Assembly: GCA_039545315.1 (NCBI GenBank)
Contig: BCIM01000008.1
Coordinates: 372,001 to 436,000, forward strand
Direction: 5' to 3'
Length of the DNA stretch: 64,000 nt
DNA from: Kondoa malvinella
Taxonomy: Eukaryota > Basidiomycota > Agaricostilbomycetes > Agaricostilbales > Kondoaceae
Every line of letters starts with the position of its first letter. The stretch's first letter is position 1. The notes beneath the pieces were generated by a model that was not told the origin of the DNA, did no database searches, and saw nothing but the letters and a program-made list of their open reading frames with translations. Below, one piece after another: positions 32,881-49,939 of this stretch. The translations under genes and the position numbers were made by a program.

Positions 32881-35800
32881 TCAAGCAAACTGAAAAGCGG
32901 GTCAGCAATGCCAGACTCAGATACCAGCTGACGTACACCGAAGCCAGCAGTCTCTGTGATAGCCAGCAATAACATTCGTCGCAACTCTTCGTAGCTAGCA
33001 TAGTTTGGCAGATCGAGTCTGTGTTGAACTGTCAGGCAAGCAACGTACAGACAGGAGCGGGACTCACTGATTGAAGCAGGAATGCGCAGACGGCAATGCC
33101 CCTGTCGTATGTGATGCCGTAATGGTGAACTTTGTCAAACCGCTCATGCCTATGAACGGCGGTGAGATAAATCGACTTGACGCGTTGCATTAACTCACCT
33201 TGAAGAGCACCAAAGCCTTCCAAAGGCACCCGACTTGAGCCAGTCGCAAATTGTAGCAGTTTTGCGCGCTCTTCCTGGCTAAAAGAGCGAACGGCTCTCC
33301 AGAACCAAACGACCGGTGAGCTAGAAGCGGAGTAGCCTTGCAGGACACTGTTGGCCCTCCATTCGTCGACATCAATGTCAGGTAAACTACAGAACCATTA
33401 GTTAGGACAAATGAAAGTATTCTCTAAATGCTCACCCCGATATCAGTAGTTGAAGTTCGGAGGCATTGAAGATCGACACCAATTCTGCGGGAACAATGGA
33501 AGTAAATCCGGACACAAAGGCCTGCACTTGTTCCTTGATTGAATTCGTCAGTCGGTGCTTGACCAGCAGCTCAACGTATTCGCGTTTGTTCTCGTCGGTA
33601 ACTGCAAGATCGCGCCCGCCCGGTTTGAGATCAATGACCTTGATGACTCCCCACTCGTCCGCTTCGACACTGAAGGTAAGGTCCAGAACGCCCTCCTGCA
33701 GGCCAATGTCAGCCATTCGACTGGAAGAGTAAGTGAGTCTGCCTACAATCGGGTTGTCGAGCATCCATCGCAAGCTGCGATAGTTCTCGGGATCCACCGA
33801 CTCCAGATCACTAAGATCGACTTGAACACCCAATAGATGCTTGTAGAACGCTTTCGTAAAGTAGGCTTCAAGCAATCTTCCGTCATAGACAGATTTGCCA
33901 ATGATCCGGCCAACAAAAGTGAAGAAGGGTAAATGATCAGTCTGTGGATATGAATGAATAAAATGTAGGAGGAAGGGGAGAACATCCTCACGTTGACATA
34001 TGATTGCGGATTTGGTTGATAGACGAGCTGATCAGCCGAACTTGGCTGGAACAGAGCGTAGCCAGGATTGAAGATCGAGCGAGCCAAAATCGAATACCAT
34101 TCGCGAGTGACACCGCCAGCATCGACACCCTCTTCATCGTAGACTGTAACATCAGTTGGTCAGTAAGCACACAGACCAGAAATTCAAAAGAAGGCATACA
34201 CCGGACCGAGAGCTTGCCATACTTCAATTGCTCCGCTGTGCGTCTGGCCGGATTGAGGCATTGGAACGAGTCTTCAAACACGTACTGCCTGCGGACATTG
34301 ACCGGAATAGTTCCGTAATGATCTCGCTGGTTTCGCTTGTGCAGAGCTTGGTTGAAGTAGTTCCGCTTGTTTTCGAATTCTAGCACTGCGGGATTTTGGA
34401 CCAAGATCGCGAAAGAACCACTCATAAGGGACGGATTTTGCCGCACCATAGCGTTCAGCAGGCGACGATGTTGTTTGGTGAAAGTGAAGAACAGAGGATC
34501 ATCAACACTCTTCGCGCTAGTAGGTGATGTCACTGTCTGCGTGCTTGTGATCTCGGCTGGTCTGGCTTCGTACTTGGAGATGACCATGAATGCCTCAATA
34601 AGAGGCAGTAAGACCGTGCCGACATGTGCCAAATCCTTTTGGCCATCGACAACTGTCAAGCAAGATCCAAGGTCTTCCCAGAGCTGGTGGAAGTTGAACG
34701 CTGAGTATATGGCCTGCACCCGCTGCTGAGCGTCAGCCGCTTCCTGCGCTTTGCCTTCTTCGCCATTCTTTGTCTTTACAGAATGTATGTAGTCGATGGT
34801 CTTGAGCACTCGCAAGAACTTGGCTTGTAAGGAAGATGCCGGAGAAAACTTGGCCATCACAGAGCCAGGCACATTAGGAGATCCATTCAAAGCCAGCAGT
34901 AAGGTCTTTAGATCGGGCAGCAGACCTTGACATAGCGTTTGAGCGCGAGATGAGAGTTCGGTCGAGATGATATCTCTTGCTCCTGGCAGGTGAGATAGAT
35001 GCTGAATGAGGTTGAGCGTCTGCTGGAAAGTCTTGCTAGACACTTCTTTGGCATCCAGAATGTTGACGACCGAAGCCAGAGCTGATACAGGTAAGTTAGG
35101 CGGATCCGCCCTCAAACGCTTTTCGAAATTTTCGTCCTCGGAAGCTTCCGCTCCAGCTTTAGCTTCTTCTGACTGGGTCGTTTGAGCTTGCGTCGATGTC
35201 GCAGCCGAGGTTGTCGCAAGCTCTGGCGCGGGCTGATTCGCTTGGACATCGGATGCATCTGCCGATTCAGGCTTGTCCGTTGATTCCTTGCCTTTGTCTT
35301 CAGGTGAAGGTGTAACAGGTGTAGAAAGGATGTGCAATGGTCGGGTGATGGTTGCAAGGAGACTTGTCAATGAGTCCATTACACCAGAGATGGCGAGGAG
35401 CATTGGTCGATCAAGTAGAGCAAGCAAAATTACCAAAGGGAGGACAGTTGCCGATTGGTTTGCCTTCTCCTTGCCTTTGCTGGTCGATTTCCGGGTCGAT
35501 CTGCGACTCAGGTGGCCCAAAGATTCTTGTTCGGTTAAGAAGTAGTGAGCTATAGCTTCATTGCCTTGGACCAGACGAGCGAAAGCCTCAAGGCATCTTT
35601 GAGCGACCAGGTTGGGTGCTCCAGGAGGTCCTTCATTATTGCCAGGAAGAGAGACAGATTGAGAAGGTTTCTCGGATGTGCCTCTGGGTCTAGCAGATGA
35701 CGGTGTAGATAATTTTGGGGTGCTGGCCTTGCTCGCTTTGGCTGAGACTTGTGTGAAACTTTTGTCAGCCGAAGCCATGTCTTTTGTACCATCTTGTAAG

Positions 35801-38800
35801 ATGGTCAACAGAAAATTGATGATTTCGGTTCTTGATTTGGAATGGTCACAGAGATTCAGTAGCGTGTCTTGTAAAATGCCCTTTTCGAGCTGCTGCGGGA
35901 AAAACAGAAGGCGGACTAAGGTGGCGATGGAAGCTTTGTCAAGGAGCTGAATAGCATGTCTGGGTGTAATTTTCTTGGCCGCTGGACCTGCACTTCCAAA
36001 TAGCCGAGAGAAGACGTCATGTGGCTCGCCTCCTCGACCAGGAGGTCCTGGACGACGAGATGCTCTTCTTCCGGCCTGCAGAGCTTCTACTTCGGCGATC
36101 AGACCGGGAGGAAGCGTCGACAGGAACTCTCGACCGCCGTCTTGCAATTGCTGCAGCAGAACTTCTCTACGGAGTTGCGGATCATGCTCCAAACTTGCGA
36201 GGAATGTAGCAGGATCCATTTCAGTAGGGCCAGCAGTTCCAGCAGCAGTTCCAGCTTGGATTGCTGCTTGACGATCGCGAATACGCTGCCGTCGTGTCTG
36301 TTCCATGGTCTCTTGCAAGATGACTTCGGCGCGGATATCCGGCGGCAAGGCATCCAGGAATTCGGGCGATATGGACGAAGGCGCTGCTGCTGATGCTGCA
36401 TCGCCGCTTGCCGAAGTAGCATTGTTGTTAGCAGCGCTTGCTTGGCGATTTTCGCGAAAATGTTGGTTGATGACCTCTTCGCGCATTTCATCTGGAAGAG
36501 CTTCCAAGAATTCTGGATCTATACCGGTATCGGTGATGTCCACAGTACTGCCATGCACCTGAATGGTTACGCGAGGGGCAGCAGGAGGTTCTTCAGTAGG
36601 TTCCGGTGCAGCAGGTTCGGAAGCGGGCTGGTTGACTTCTTCAGGTTGAGGTGGTTGCTGGATCGCATCTGTATCCATAGGTGTTGCGCTGTCGGCCTGC
36701 ACCGTACTTGTTGGAGCTGATCCACCTGCCAGACTACGAGCTAGCGCCATCATAGCTTCTAACGGGTCTTCTGAGATTGCTTCTGCGGGCGCGAGTGAAG
36801 ATGAAGGTGCGGGAGTTTCTTCAGCGCTGGACACGGGTGCAGATTGCTGTAGTGGCTTGGAGACGACCGGCGTAGATGTTTCGCCTTCGCTTGCTTGCGA
36901 CTCTTCCGCTTGAGCTTTTGCGGCTGCTTCTTTGGCTTGTTCCTCTGCCTCTGCCTTTTGCTTATCTTCCAGCTCTTTAGCTTCACGAGAGCTCTTCTTG
37001 GCCTTTGGAAGCAAGGCGTTCACCAGGTGTGCTTGTAGAGCGGTACACCTGTCTGTGACCGAAATGCAGGCTTGCAAAGCTCGAGCTTCTTGATCCCAGC
37101 GTAGATTGGTGGATGCCGGATTCATGGCAGGCGATGGCTGACGCGAGGCATCACCGCTCTGCAATTGTCGCCGGGCTAGCCTCATTTCGCCTCCGTGATG
37201 ATGGTGATGATGGTGTCCAATCGCGACTGGAGGGCCGCCTTCTACAGGCACAGCGAAGGTTGTAGCATGTCCATCGCGACCCAATCGATGAACATGAGCG
37301 CCAGGATGCTGACCCATGGCATTGCCAAACATTTGCTCAATCAGCTGAACCATGTTATCGCCAAGTTGATCCCCGATGGCATGAAGCAGGGGCGAAAAGA
37401 GACCAGCATTGTTCTGCGAGCGACGAGCTGGAGGGCCAGAATTGCTGACTGCTTGATTGGACGAGTCTACCAAAAGTCGATGAGGTCCAACATCGCGAAC
37501 ACCTTGACCAGGACCTCCTGCGACGAGAATTGCTCTAGGCTCTCGGCCTCTTGCCCCTGGTAGACCTGAAAGTACAGCAGTCAGTTGTTGAGCTAATTCA
37601 AAACCATCAATAGCTCACCAATGTTTGACTCGAAAGTCATGTGAGCGGGTGGCTGACCACCGAATACCATGCGTGAATCGAAATCAATGACTTCCTCATC
37701 GCCCTCCGCATACTCTTCCTCTTCATCAGGATAACCGATATCGGCCTCGAGGGCATCGATCGCATTGCCAGGAAGGGCTCGATCTGCAGCTTCGATTTCC
37801 TCGAAGTTGCCCAGATCATCTTGAAAGACATTGTCGGCTGCAGGATCTGCATCGCTATCTTGCGCATCATCTTCATCTGGGTCTTGACCATCGTCTGAAA
37901 AGTCATCGTCCAGATCGAGTTGACCCTATATATGTTATTCACTACCAGGTCAGCTCAGCGGAAGCAGAACTCACGGCTTCCAGGGCATCGATCGCATTAC
38001 CAAGAAGGGCCCCTCGACCTGTAGCTTCAACCCCTTCAAAGTTGCCTAGAGCATCTTGAAAGACATTGTCGGCTGCAGGATCAGCATCGCTATCTTGCGC
38101 GTCTTCTTCATCTAGATCTAGATCTTGACCATCATCGTCCGAAAAATCATCGTCCAGATCGATGTGACCCTATATATGTTGGTCAAACAATTTACCTCGC
38201 GGCAGCAAAACTTACATGAGCATGCTCGGAGTCGTCGAGAGAGCCCCCTTCTTGGTCTGTGTCATCGCCATCCATGTCCTGGTCTTCGTCAGATTCTGCA
38301 GAAACGTCAGTTAAACAGCCTGTGCGTACGAGATGCACTTACCATCCTCGCTCAGATCGCTAACATCGCTAGGCACAATCTCAGCAGGACCTTCCATATC
38401 ACCAAAGTCGTCCCTGCGAGATATCATAAGCCCGCAAAAATCCAATGCCGAGATGTCAGACCCACTCGTCAACCTCCATGCCATCTTCGTCATCATAGGC
38501 CTCACTGTCCTCCGCATTGGCTCCCTCCAATTCCCCTTCATACATGCCAAGGGCAGAGCTACGGTAGAGATCTGGGCTGCCGCCATTCTCTTCTTGTCGA
38601 CCTCCTTCCATCGCGTCATCCGCTTCTGAAGGAGCAGAAGGATCTGACATGGCGTCAGCATTGTCTTCAATACCGCTTTCGGCACTGAGATCGGCTTCGA
38701 CAGCTCCCAGCTGTCTGATTTCGGCTTTGCTGCCAACTCGCTTGACAGCTTTGGAAAGCATTTGAAGAGGACGCATGATTTTGTTGATGAGCGACTTGAC

Positions 38801-41800
38801 AGCTGGAAAGTTGAGATCGGCTTCGGCAAGCGCACTAGTGAAGAGACTAGCAAAATTCTTTTCGACCATCAAATGAGCCATTTGCTCATACATGTCTTCG
38901 GAAAACCTGGAGCGACGTTGCTGATTAGCTGAAGAGGGAGGAGCGAGCAATCGATAGCAAAGATCGGAAAGAGCTCCGAGTCTGGCGTAGCGCTGAGAAG
39001 TTGGCTCAGACGAGGCGAGTACCTCTTTGATTGCCTTGGCGATCGCATCTAGTACACCTCGGCGAACAGTCGCATAGTTGCTGGCTTCAGTAGACCCTTC
39101 GACGAGCTTTCCGCTGGTTTCTGAGCAGATAGCAGTGATGACCAGAGCAGCCCATTCAGAAAGACGTAGCGGTTTGACGGCTGCAGGGAGCTTGTCTTGC
39201 ACCAAGGCCCCAAGAGGTATAACTTCGTGCAGTAGGAACGGCAGGAACGCAGCTTGTGTCGTGCTGCCGTTGACCGTGAGTTTGTGCGAGGAAAGAGCCT
39301 CGAAAGACATCTTGCATGACAAGTATGAATAGGCTAATTCTGCGATGCAAGCCATCAAGAATCGGCAGTAGCCGAGTTCCTTGATATTGGCCTCGCCATG
39401 AGCCGAACAGGCTTGTAGCATTGCGCCATCACTTTGATCTGCAGGTTTGTTGGGAATTGACAGTGATGCTGGCATGGACAACAACTGCGACATCAGATGT
39501 TTCAACACATCGTCTACGACAGTCGAAGCTGGAGTAGCCGCTGCAGTCGCGACATCGTCAATCTGCATATCTTCAGTCTTGCTCGCAACTTCGGCCGTCT
39601 CGCTGGTCTGCTGCTGCTGCGACAGTGCTTCATATGGTGTACTTGCAGAAGCGGGAGCGATGATGGGCGAGCTAGCAGCGATCACACTGAGAGCAGAGGC
39701 GGAAGTGTTCTGAAGTTTGCATGCATCCCGGGCAACTTCGACAAAGACAGCAGGATCGCGAAGGGCTGCGTGCTTCATACCATGCACAAAGGTGTGCACG
39801 TCACTGTTGCGACCTCTTTGGCGACTGAAGAAGTCTTGCATAGAGGCTTCCATGATTGTCTTGAGTGTCGAAGGCGATTCGACCAAATGGCGGAGAATGA
39901 GTGCAACGAATTCCTGGCTATTCTCTCCGGAGATCTTGGCTGAAGGCGAGATCAGAAGTGACAAACCATCTCTCTGGCAGAATTGCTCTGCTAGAATGGG
40001 CTGCCTTGTCAAGAACACGATCATTCGCAAAGCAGCAGACAGCTGATCTTCAGAAGCAGTCTTGAGTCCGAGCAATTTCATAGCCATGTCTAACGAGATA
40101 GAGCGAGCGGCATCAAGCTTCGGACCCTGGGCAATGGTGCTGGTGTCCAGCTTGGCAGCCTCGTCCAATGTCGAGTCGACTGATTGGTCGCGAGGTGCTT
40201 CCGAAACGGACAAAAGGCTTTCCACACAGAGTAGAAGCGGGGCTGACCAAGGCGGTGGAGCTTTATCTTCCGAAGACGCTTGTTCTCCAGCTTGCAATAG
40301 AGGTTTGAGAACATCCATGATGCTCTCGAGCCGACTGCGCACACGTTGCCGGAAGATAAGGTCGCTAGTCAACAAAGCAAGTAAGCGCAATTGGGCGGTG
40401 AGAGCAGTATCTTCAGACGTTGGAAGTCCAGAGAGACTCTTCAGTAACAGCGGAATCAGCGAGAGTTGAGGTGTGTCGATTGGGCTGTCGTTCTCTAGCG
40501 TACGAGATGCGTCGCGCACGTCGAAAATCATCGGATCATGCACGGAGAGTAGCTGAACTGCGGTTTCGAAGAATGTGGCTTTCAACGAAGCTCGACCATC
40601 GTCGAGTTTTTGCTTAAGAGCTTTGGCGTCTGCTTTCGCTTTCTCGGCCTTATTCTCAGCAGCCTTCTCATCTGATAGAGGATCAATCGTTTCAGACGAA
40701 GCTGCTACCTCAGTCATTTCGGCATCGGCAGCTGCTGGAGTTGCTGTTCCGCTGGCGTTGATCTCGTCTTGTTGATTGGTGTTGTCGCGTGTGGCAGCCG
40801 ATTGATGCAGATGTGGCTGAGAAATCAAGAAGTCGGTCGCAGCAGCTGTATTATTGCCGTATCTTCTCAAAGCCTGAACAACATCGCCACGAGAGAAGCC
40901 CATGTCGACCAGTTGACGGATACGGTCTTCGGATACCATGACGCGGCCTCGCTCTCTAGGTAACATTGACGGCAGCGATGAGACGCCACTTTCTGCAGTT
41001 TCAAAGTCTGCGGCCAAGATGCTCGTAAGGGTTCGAAAGACTGAGCGAACAACATTAGGCGGTGCGCTTCGACAAATAGGGCTGGACCATGTGTCGCGGA
41101 TGACATCAAAGATTGCAGCCCGAGCGCGGACCGTGTATGCCGGCAGATCAATTGATTCAGACCCATCCGTGGAGCTGTTAGGCTCGCTGCGATGGAGTTC
41201 GCTGCGGTACGAAGGGTTGAGTTCGGGTAGTTTGCGAGAAGCGACTTTTTCTAGCAAGTCAAGAGCAATGCGCATACCGCCGAAAGCTTGTAAAGTTCGC
41301 AATTTGCTTTCAGTCTCTGTAGGGTCGACAGGAGAGGCCAAATCTGCTGAGTGGCTGCGGTCGCTTTGTTGGGCAAAGTCGAAGAATTGACGGTAGATAG
41401 CAATGAGCCGGTCGAGACCGTTAGATTCTTCAAAGCGAACCAGAAGCATTGCTCGCGGGTTGGCAGACCATTTCTCTGCGGGACCATGTCAGCGGGCGTG
41501 AAAAAAAGTACTCGTGGACTCGCCTTTGCCGCAAAGCGTGGTCACTGTCTTGACCATCACGATGGCGTAAGCGGCATCTGTGATCGAGGCAGCTGTTCAT
41601 ACATGAGTATAGTGACACACGGTTGAAAGTAGGATACACCGACCACCATCACTGATGTCAAGATAGTCCGCTAGAATAGCGCCAAATTTCTGAGCGGTCA
41701 AGGCAGCTTGCTGTCGATGTTGTAGGTCCGGAGCTCGACGCGGTGGTGGTCGACCGATGATTCCTGTATGCGAGGTGAGCCAAGGATGGACAATACAAGG

Positions 41801-44800
41801 TGTATAGGTACAGACCTGCGAAGAGGCTCTGGATTGAAGCACCAGATTGAGACATGAGCTCCTTCAGCGTCCGAACATTCTTCTCCATTAGACTCTTGTC
41901 AGAGTCGTCTTGCTGTGGAATCTCGAAAGCGTTCTCAATGGCTTGGCTTCTGCCGAAAGAGGTGCGAGGCAACACTGGCGAAGGCTGACCGCCTGGATTG
42001 ACCAACGCTTGGCTTTGCTCTTGTCCAGACAGAGTCGGACTGTCTCCAGAGAGAGCCTTGAGCAGAATATTCTCCTTGAGGCATGAACGATGTAAGCGTC
42101 CAAGGTCGGCCAGAGTTTCTGGAGCGTTCTCCGCAGTGGTACCAGGAGCTGTACCATTCAGAGCTTGCAAAGCAGAAGTGATGACACCGCGACTGTGCGC
42201 ATAGAGAACTTGCGGCACGACTTGCTCAAGAAGCCCAACAAAGGTGCGCAAAGTGATCAGCTCGCGCAAAAACTTGTTGGATTTTTGCAATTGCTCATCA
42301 TCTACTCTTTCAAATCAGCAAAAACTGAAGTGATGCATTCAATGACCATACCTATGGGTTTTAGCATGTCTTCGAATCGGGTTGTTGTCGTCTTTGCTTC
42401 AGGCGACCATGCGTACTTGGTGGTGTCCAAGATAGCTCTGGTACGAGACAAGAGGACAGCCAGGACCGGAGCAGGTGTGATTTCGCCCATGATCCGGAAG
42501 AGAGCAGAAATGGCGAGTGAATGAGGAGACTCGTGAAAGTGCGCTGGGATGCAGGGTAGAGTCAAGAGATCGCATAGAGACTCCATACCTGTGCCTTTGG
42601 CGAATTCTTTGGCATGCGAGTGGTTTTGCAGAATGCCTTCAAGATAGCGAGCAAAGACGTCGATGTAGCCGAGCACAACATTGTCTCTGTCGCGTTCCTT
42701 GTCCATCTTGTCTTTGTTGGCTGCTTGCTCATTCGCGGAAACATCTGCGTTGCCAGTGCCAGCTTGGGTGACGTCGGCGTTCGGAGCAGCCATTTCGACA
42801 TCAGCTTGATCCGGAACCTGCTCCTGCTGCGATCCCCTTTTGACCGAGATCAATTTGCCCTTGACTACACTTGGAGGTTCATAGTCCTTTCCCAGCTCAA
42901 CAATCTTGGCCAAGGTGTCAGAGATCGAAGTCATGACGGGACCCTTGAGGGAAGGGTGGTGTCGAATGAGTTCATCCATTGCTGCGCCAAATAATGATGC
43001 ATTTTCTCGTTCGGCCAGCAGCTTTGCATGGCTTTCAAGAGTAAAGAGGCTGAAGAGCTTAGGTATTACCGAGGTATTGTTGAACTGTTCTCTGCCGGCG
43101 TCGTTGAGACAGAGAGCTCCAATTGCGTTGGGAACAGCAGAGAGAACATCGAAAGATGCGTCGATGTTGTCTTCTACACTCTTGTAGAATGCGTCGGGCA
43201 GACCTTGTTCTTGCAAGATGGTCAGACTGGTCGGCTCATTGTGAACAAAGGTAGTCATGACGCCCAATGCCAGAGCATAGATCTGGGAGCCGAAGATGGT
43301 AGAGTGCTGCATGATTGTCTTGGTACTGGTAGGCAGAGAAGAATCGATAAGAGTTCGAAGACCTTCACCTTGAGTGCCGGAAATGGACATGGTGCGCGTT
43401 AGAGAACGCAGTAGCGATTTGAGAAGAGTAGACTCGTTGTAAGCAAGTTGCTGCTTGGTCTTTCCTTCGACGGCTTGATCGACCAATGCTTTGATCTTGT
43501 CGACAAAAACAGTGATCCCTCCCGCTTGCAGAAAGGCATTCGCCGCAGAAGTATAGCCATAGCTACTGTTGTCGAGAAAGTTGACTGTTCGAGTGACGAC
43601 AGGCGAGTATTCCTGTGTAGTCGTCTTGGTCAGTTCGACCATGAGCGGGATGATGCCGGCAGAGACCATGCCATTGCTTCCGGTGTTGTGCGATTGAATA
43701 GTTGCCAGAAGGACGAAAAGAGCGTCAAGGTACTCTGTCGACATCTTGGTTGTGCTGTTGCTGGAAAGGTCGCCAACGAGACGTCGAATAATGCCAATCA
43801 GAATGCCATGACTGACAGAGACATTGATAGAGCTGAAGACTTCTGTGATGCGGCTGCGTGTTCTGCAAAAGCCGTCCAGAGCATAGAGAGCGGCTGCTCG
43901 AACCGATAGAGCGACTTCATCTTGTTCAGCTGCGCCAGCATGCACTTGAACCAGTTCAGCAATCTTCGAGATGAGTTCTGGCTCGTAGATGAACAGTCTG
44001 CTGGTGAGAGAAGAGTCGGATGCTGCTGGACTGAGTACAGCAAGAGACAAGAGTCGAATGACGAGCAATCTCCGACGTTCGTTGGCAGATCGCAACGACT
44101 GGACGATGCGAATCTTGTGGAAAAGAGCGAGACGACCAGAAGGGGCGATTTGATGCTGTTCCAGTACATCTGCGTAGATGTCGGTAGCTGATTTGTTGTC
44201 GAGGGTTGATTTGTCGACATGAACATTGACTAGACCTTCAAAGGACTGTTTGGACTGTGCGGCAGCAGGTGTAGTAACAGTCGATAGCTTGCCTTTGCTG
44301 GTCGTTGCAGGCGTAGCGGTACCAGCTTTGACAGGAGGAACAGCCGTCGTAGATTCACCAGCAGAAGTAGATGAAGCATTGATCTGATGATAGTACTGGA
44401 AGTTGACCTGTTGCAGTTCTGCAGGTATTGTAGTCTGGTCTCGAGCCAGATCAATCATGTGGAGACCATGTTCGCGAGCATTCCAAGATTGCGAAAGCTG
44501 CATCAAGCGATCTTGTGCGACCGCTTCAGTTTTACGATAGATTTGCGAAGGACGCAAAGCGAGGCGAAGTGTTGCTTCTAAGACATCCAAGTCCTTTGTC
44601 AAGTAGAGGTCGTTGATGCGCTGCGGTCGAGCATTAGCTGCATGAAACCACCTGACAAAGGCAGACACACGTCGTAAGATTGATAGATCCTCTTGTTGGT
44701 AGCATGCTCAAGCAACAACTTTGTAAAAGTGAGAATGGCAATGACCAAAGACTTTGTTTTCGGCGTAAAGTCGTTCAATTGGACGTCGCCAGCAGACATT

Positions 44801-45006
44801 TGATAGTCTCTGCAGACGGTTTCAAGAATGGCATCAAAGCGATTCAACGTCTTGATCCAAAATTGCAAATCCGTGCGAGGGTAATGCCATTCTGTGGTTT
44901 GTGAGAGCAGCACCGTCAATTCGTGGTCAGGCGCCGTCTCTAGTTTGAGGATGAAGCTGCCCAAGGAGGAGGTCTCTCCAGCTTTGGGCTGTCGTTTGAT
45001 GCGCAT
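32881..45006 (-). CDS. TOM1: Tom1/HUWE1-type giant HECT E3 ubiquitin ligase
   Basis: A 12.1-kb gene with about a dozen short introns, encoding roughly 3,800 residues. N-terminal exons (from 45006, MRIKRQPKAGE) give the armadillo-like DUF908/DUF913 region. A UBA domain lies at about 40835-40960 (IRQLVDMGFSRGDVVQALRRYG). An acidic stretch (about 37640-38450) holds a duplicated exon. A UIM-like motif (DPLEAMMALARSLAG) is near 36750, followed by UBM-like repeats ('LPDEMREEVI', 'LPPDIRAEVI', and later weaker ones) at about 36100-36540. The HECT domain ends the protein: FDEEGVDAGGVTREW-type entry, a catalytic Cys in SAHSCFNQLDLP (codon 33076-33078) and a GFGFA end. The order matches yeast Tom1 and metazoan HUWE1. 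Family roles include ubiquitination of excess ribosomal proteins and histones. No break is evident. Confidence 0.92.
37749..38180 (-). repeat. Tandem exon/intron-end duplication inside TOM1
   Basis: Two copies of about 190-200 bases, one at 37749-37936 and one at 37981-38180, align closely (e.g. both contain GACATTGTCGGCTGCAGGAT and ATCGATCGCATT). Each copy comprises coding sequence plus the AACATATATAG end of the preceding intron. Length differences total 12 bases, all in multiples of three. They encode acidic units with DSDADPAADNVFQD in common. Confidence 0.85.
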
Positions 45007-45203
45007 GACAGGCGACTATCAGCGGTGCATTGGTGGAACAGAATGACTTCGCGAAGTTTCGAATGAGCAACGCGGAATTGCCACAATAAGTTATATGAAT
45101 GCAAGGATATTATGATGCAGTACTGGTACAAGATACAGACAGGGTTCTAAGGAGATGAAAGGGGTAAACTGTAGTCTCACGAAATCCAAGAAGATGAAAG
45201 CAG

Positions 45204-47911
<2,708 letters not shown>

Positions 47912-48184
47912 CTCAGCCCTTGTGTAGCCGAGGCAGGGCAAGCAGTGAAAAGGCAACAAACCATTTATACAGGGCGGATGGACGATTCTGTTATGTGTCG
48001 ACTATATAGTCTCGGAACAAAAGCATAGAATTCAACATGACATGCCTTCTGTCCAGGCTGTCTCCTATCCCGCTGTACAGACCGCTTAAGTCTTAAGTCC
48101 GTAAGTGCTCACCTTAACTCCGAGGGGGAGCACCTCCGAATACAACTCGGGCAAAGTGAAACAGCCAACTCGAACAATACAAAC

Positions 48185-49939
48185 ATGATAAGCCGCTCTG
48201 TTCGTTCAAAATGTCAAGTGCGTCTACATCTCAGAACGACTTGTTGGAAATTATCTGACTATCGTTCCAAGCCGGCACTGAAAGCTGCCAACTCGAGGCA
48301 GCAGCAAGTCCGCAACATGTCTGTACATGAGCATATTGCGATGGACATGCTGCGCGTAAGCTATACACTAATCGCAAAGTCGTTCTCTTATGCAATGCGA
48401 GCAGAAATACGGCGTCAACGTGCCAGAATCCAAAGCTGCCTTCTCAGCAGAAGAAGCAGAGACTGTAGCCCAATCCTTCCCAAAACCTAACGAGCTCGTC
48501 ATCAAAGCTCAAGTGCTCGCAGGCGGGAGAGGTAAAGGTCATTTCGATGGTCCTGGAGGCTTGCAAGGCGGTGTGCACATGGTTGACTCGCCTGCGCAAG
48601 CTAAAGAATACGCGGCTCAAATGTTGGGCAAGAAACTCATCACTAAGCAAACTGGAGAAGCGGGAAGGATATGCAATGCTGTTTGTCGTCTTCAGCGGGG
48701 TAAAGAGATAGAGCTGAGGCTGTGTTGGTTCCAGATTATGCTCGCAGCAAGGGAAAAACCAGTCAAAGAATACTACTGCGCTATCCTCAATGACCGAGCG
48801 ACTGGTGGTCCAGTCCTAGTTACTTCCCCTCGAGGCGGTATGAACATTGAAGATGTTGCAAGAGACGAACCAGACGCCATCACTACCACCCCAATCCCGT
48901 TCGAATTCGGATTCAATGAAGACACAGCCGTTGATCTCGCCCACACCCTAGGCTACGAATCTTCTCCAGAACAATTCTACGGCGGTCAAATGTTCAGACG
49001 CTTGTACAAGCTCTTCCAAGAAACGGACGCTACTCAAGTAGAGATCAACCCTGTTGGTATCATGGAGAATGGCATGGTCATGTGCATGGATGCCAAGCTT
49101 GGGTTCGATGAAAACGCAGAGTTCCGCCAGAAAGAGATTTTCGAAAACTTCCGCGACAAGACTCAGGAAGACCCCTCTGAGGTCGGTCTTTTCCTGCTCG
49201 ATGCTGTAGTCATTGTCGCTTAGTTTGACTACCTTCCAGGTCGAAGCTGCTGAACATGGTCTGAACTTCATCAAGCTCGATGGTGATATTGGATGCTTGG
49301 TCAACGGTGCTGGTCTAGCTATGGCGACAATGGACGTGCTCAAGCTTCACGGTGGATCGCCAGCTAACTTTTTGGACATTGGAGGTAAATATAGTTCTCA
49401 TCTGCTAGCTGAACAAGCTAAACTTTGGATACGCGAAGGTGGTGCTACGCCAGAGACTGTCAAGAAAGCATTCGAGCTGTTGCTAAGGGACCCAAAAACA
49501 AAGTCTATCTTCGTTAACGTGAGTCGCGCTGGACCTCCGTCTTCTTGAAGACTGAGGATGAACACGTATCACAGATCTTCGGCGGTATCATGCGTTGCGA
49601 CTACGTAGCAGAGTACGGAAGATTCCATATATACTATGATACATGCTCACATAGACAACAGAGGTATCATCGAAGCGACAAAAGCTTTGGAGATGAAGAT
49701 TCCTTTGATCGTCCGTCTACAGGGAACAAAGGTTGAAGAGGGCAAAAAGTGAGCTGTCTCCGACATCAGAAGGCATTAAGCTGACGAGATTCGCAGGTTG
49801 ATCAACGAATCTGGCATGAAGATCTTTGCGTAAGTGTTGCATGCTCTATGTTATCGCCGAACTCATTCGATCGTACAGGTACGATGGCCTCGATGAAGCT
49901 GCAGAAGCCGCTGTGGTAAAAGCTGGGTTGAAAGCGTAG
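48185..49939 (+). CDS. LSC2: Succinyl-CoA ligase beta subunit, mitochondrial
   Basis: Start at 48185 with a basic presequence ([17 protein letters not shown]). After the first intron the text runs [33 protein letters not shown] (ATP-grasp), [20 protein letters not shown], then an intron of about 50 bases that stays open when unspliced, then [14 protein letters not shown] and [14 protein letters not shown]. Later exons give [108 protein letters not shown] and VVKAGLKA. These cover the whole family. The enzyme makes succinate, CoA and ATP or GTP in the TCA cycle. No lesions. Confidence 0.92.

Noticed and set aside
37190..37216. Run of His codons in TOM1
   Set aside because: It encodes a short poly-His stretch inside a disordered linker of TOM1; not a tag or a separate feature.
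33466..44904. Many long plus-strand frames opposite TOM1
   Set aside because: They are antisense shadows of a very long coding region with biased codon use; none has a domain.
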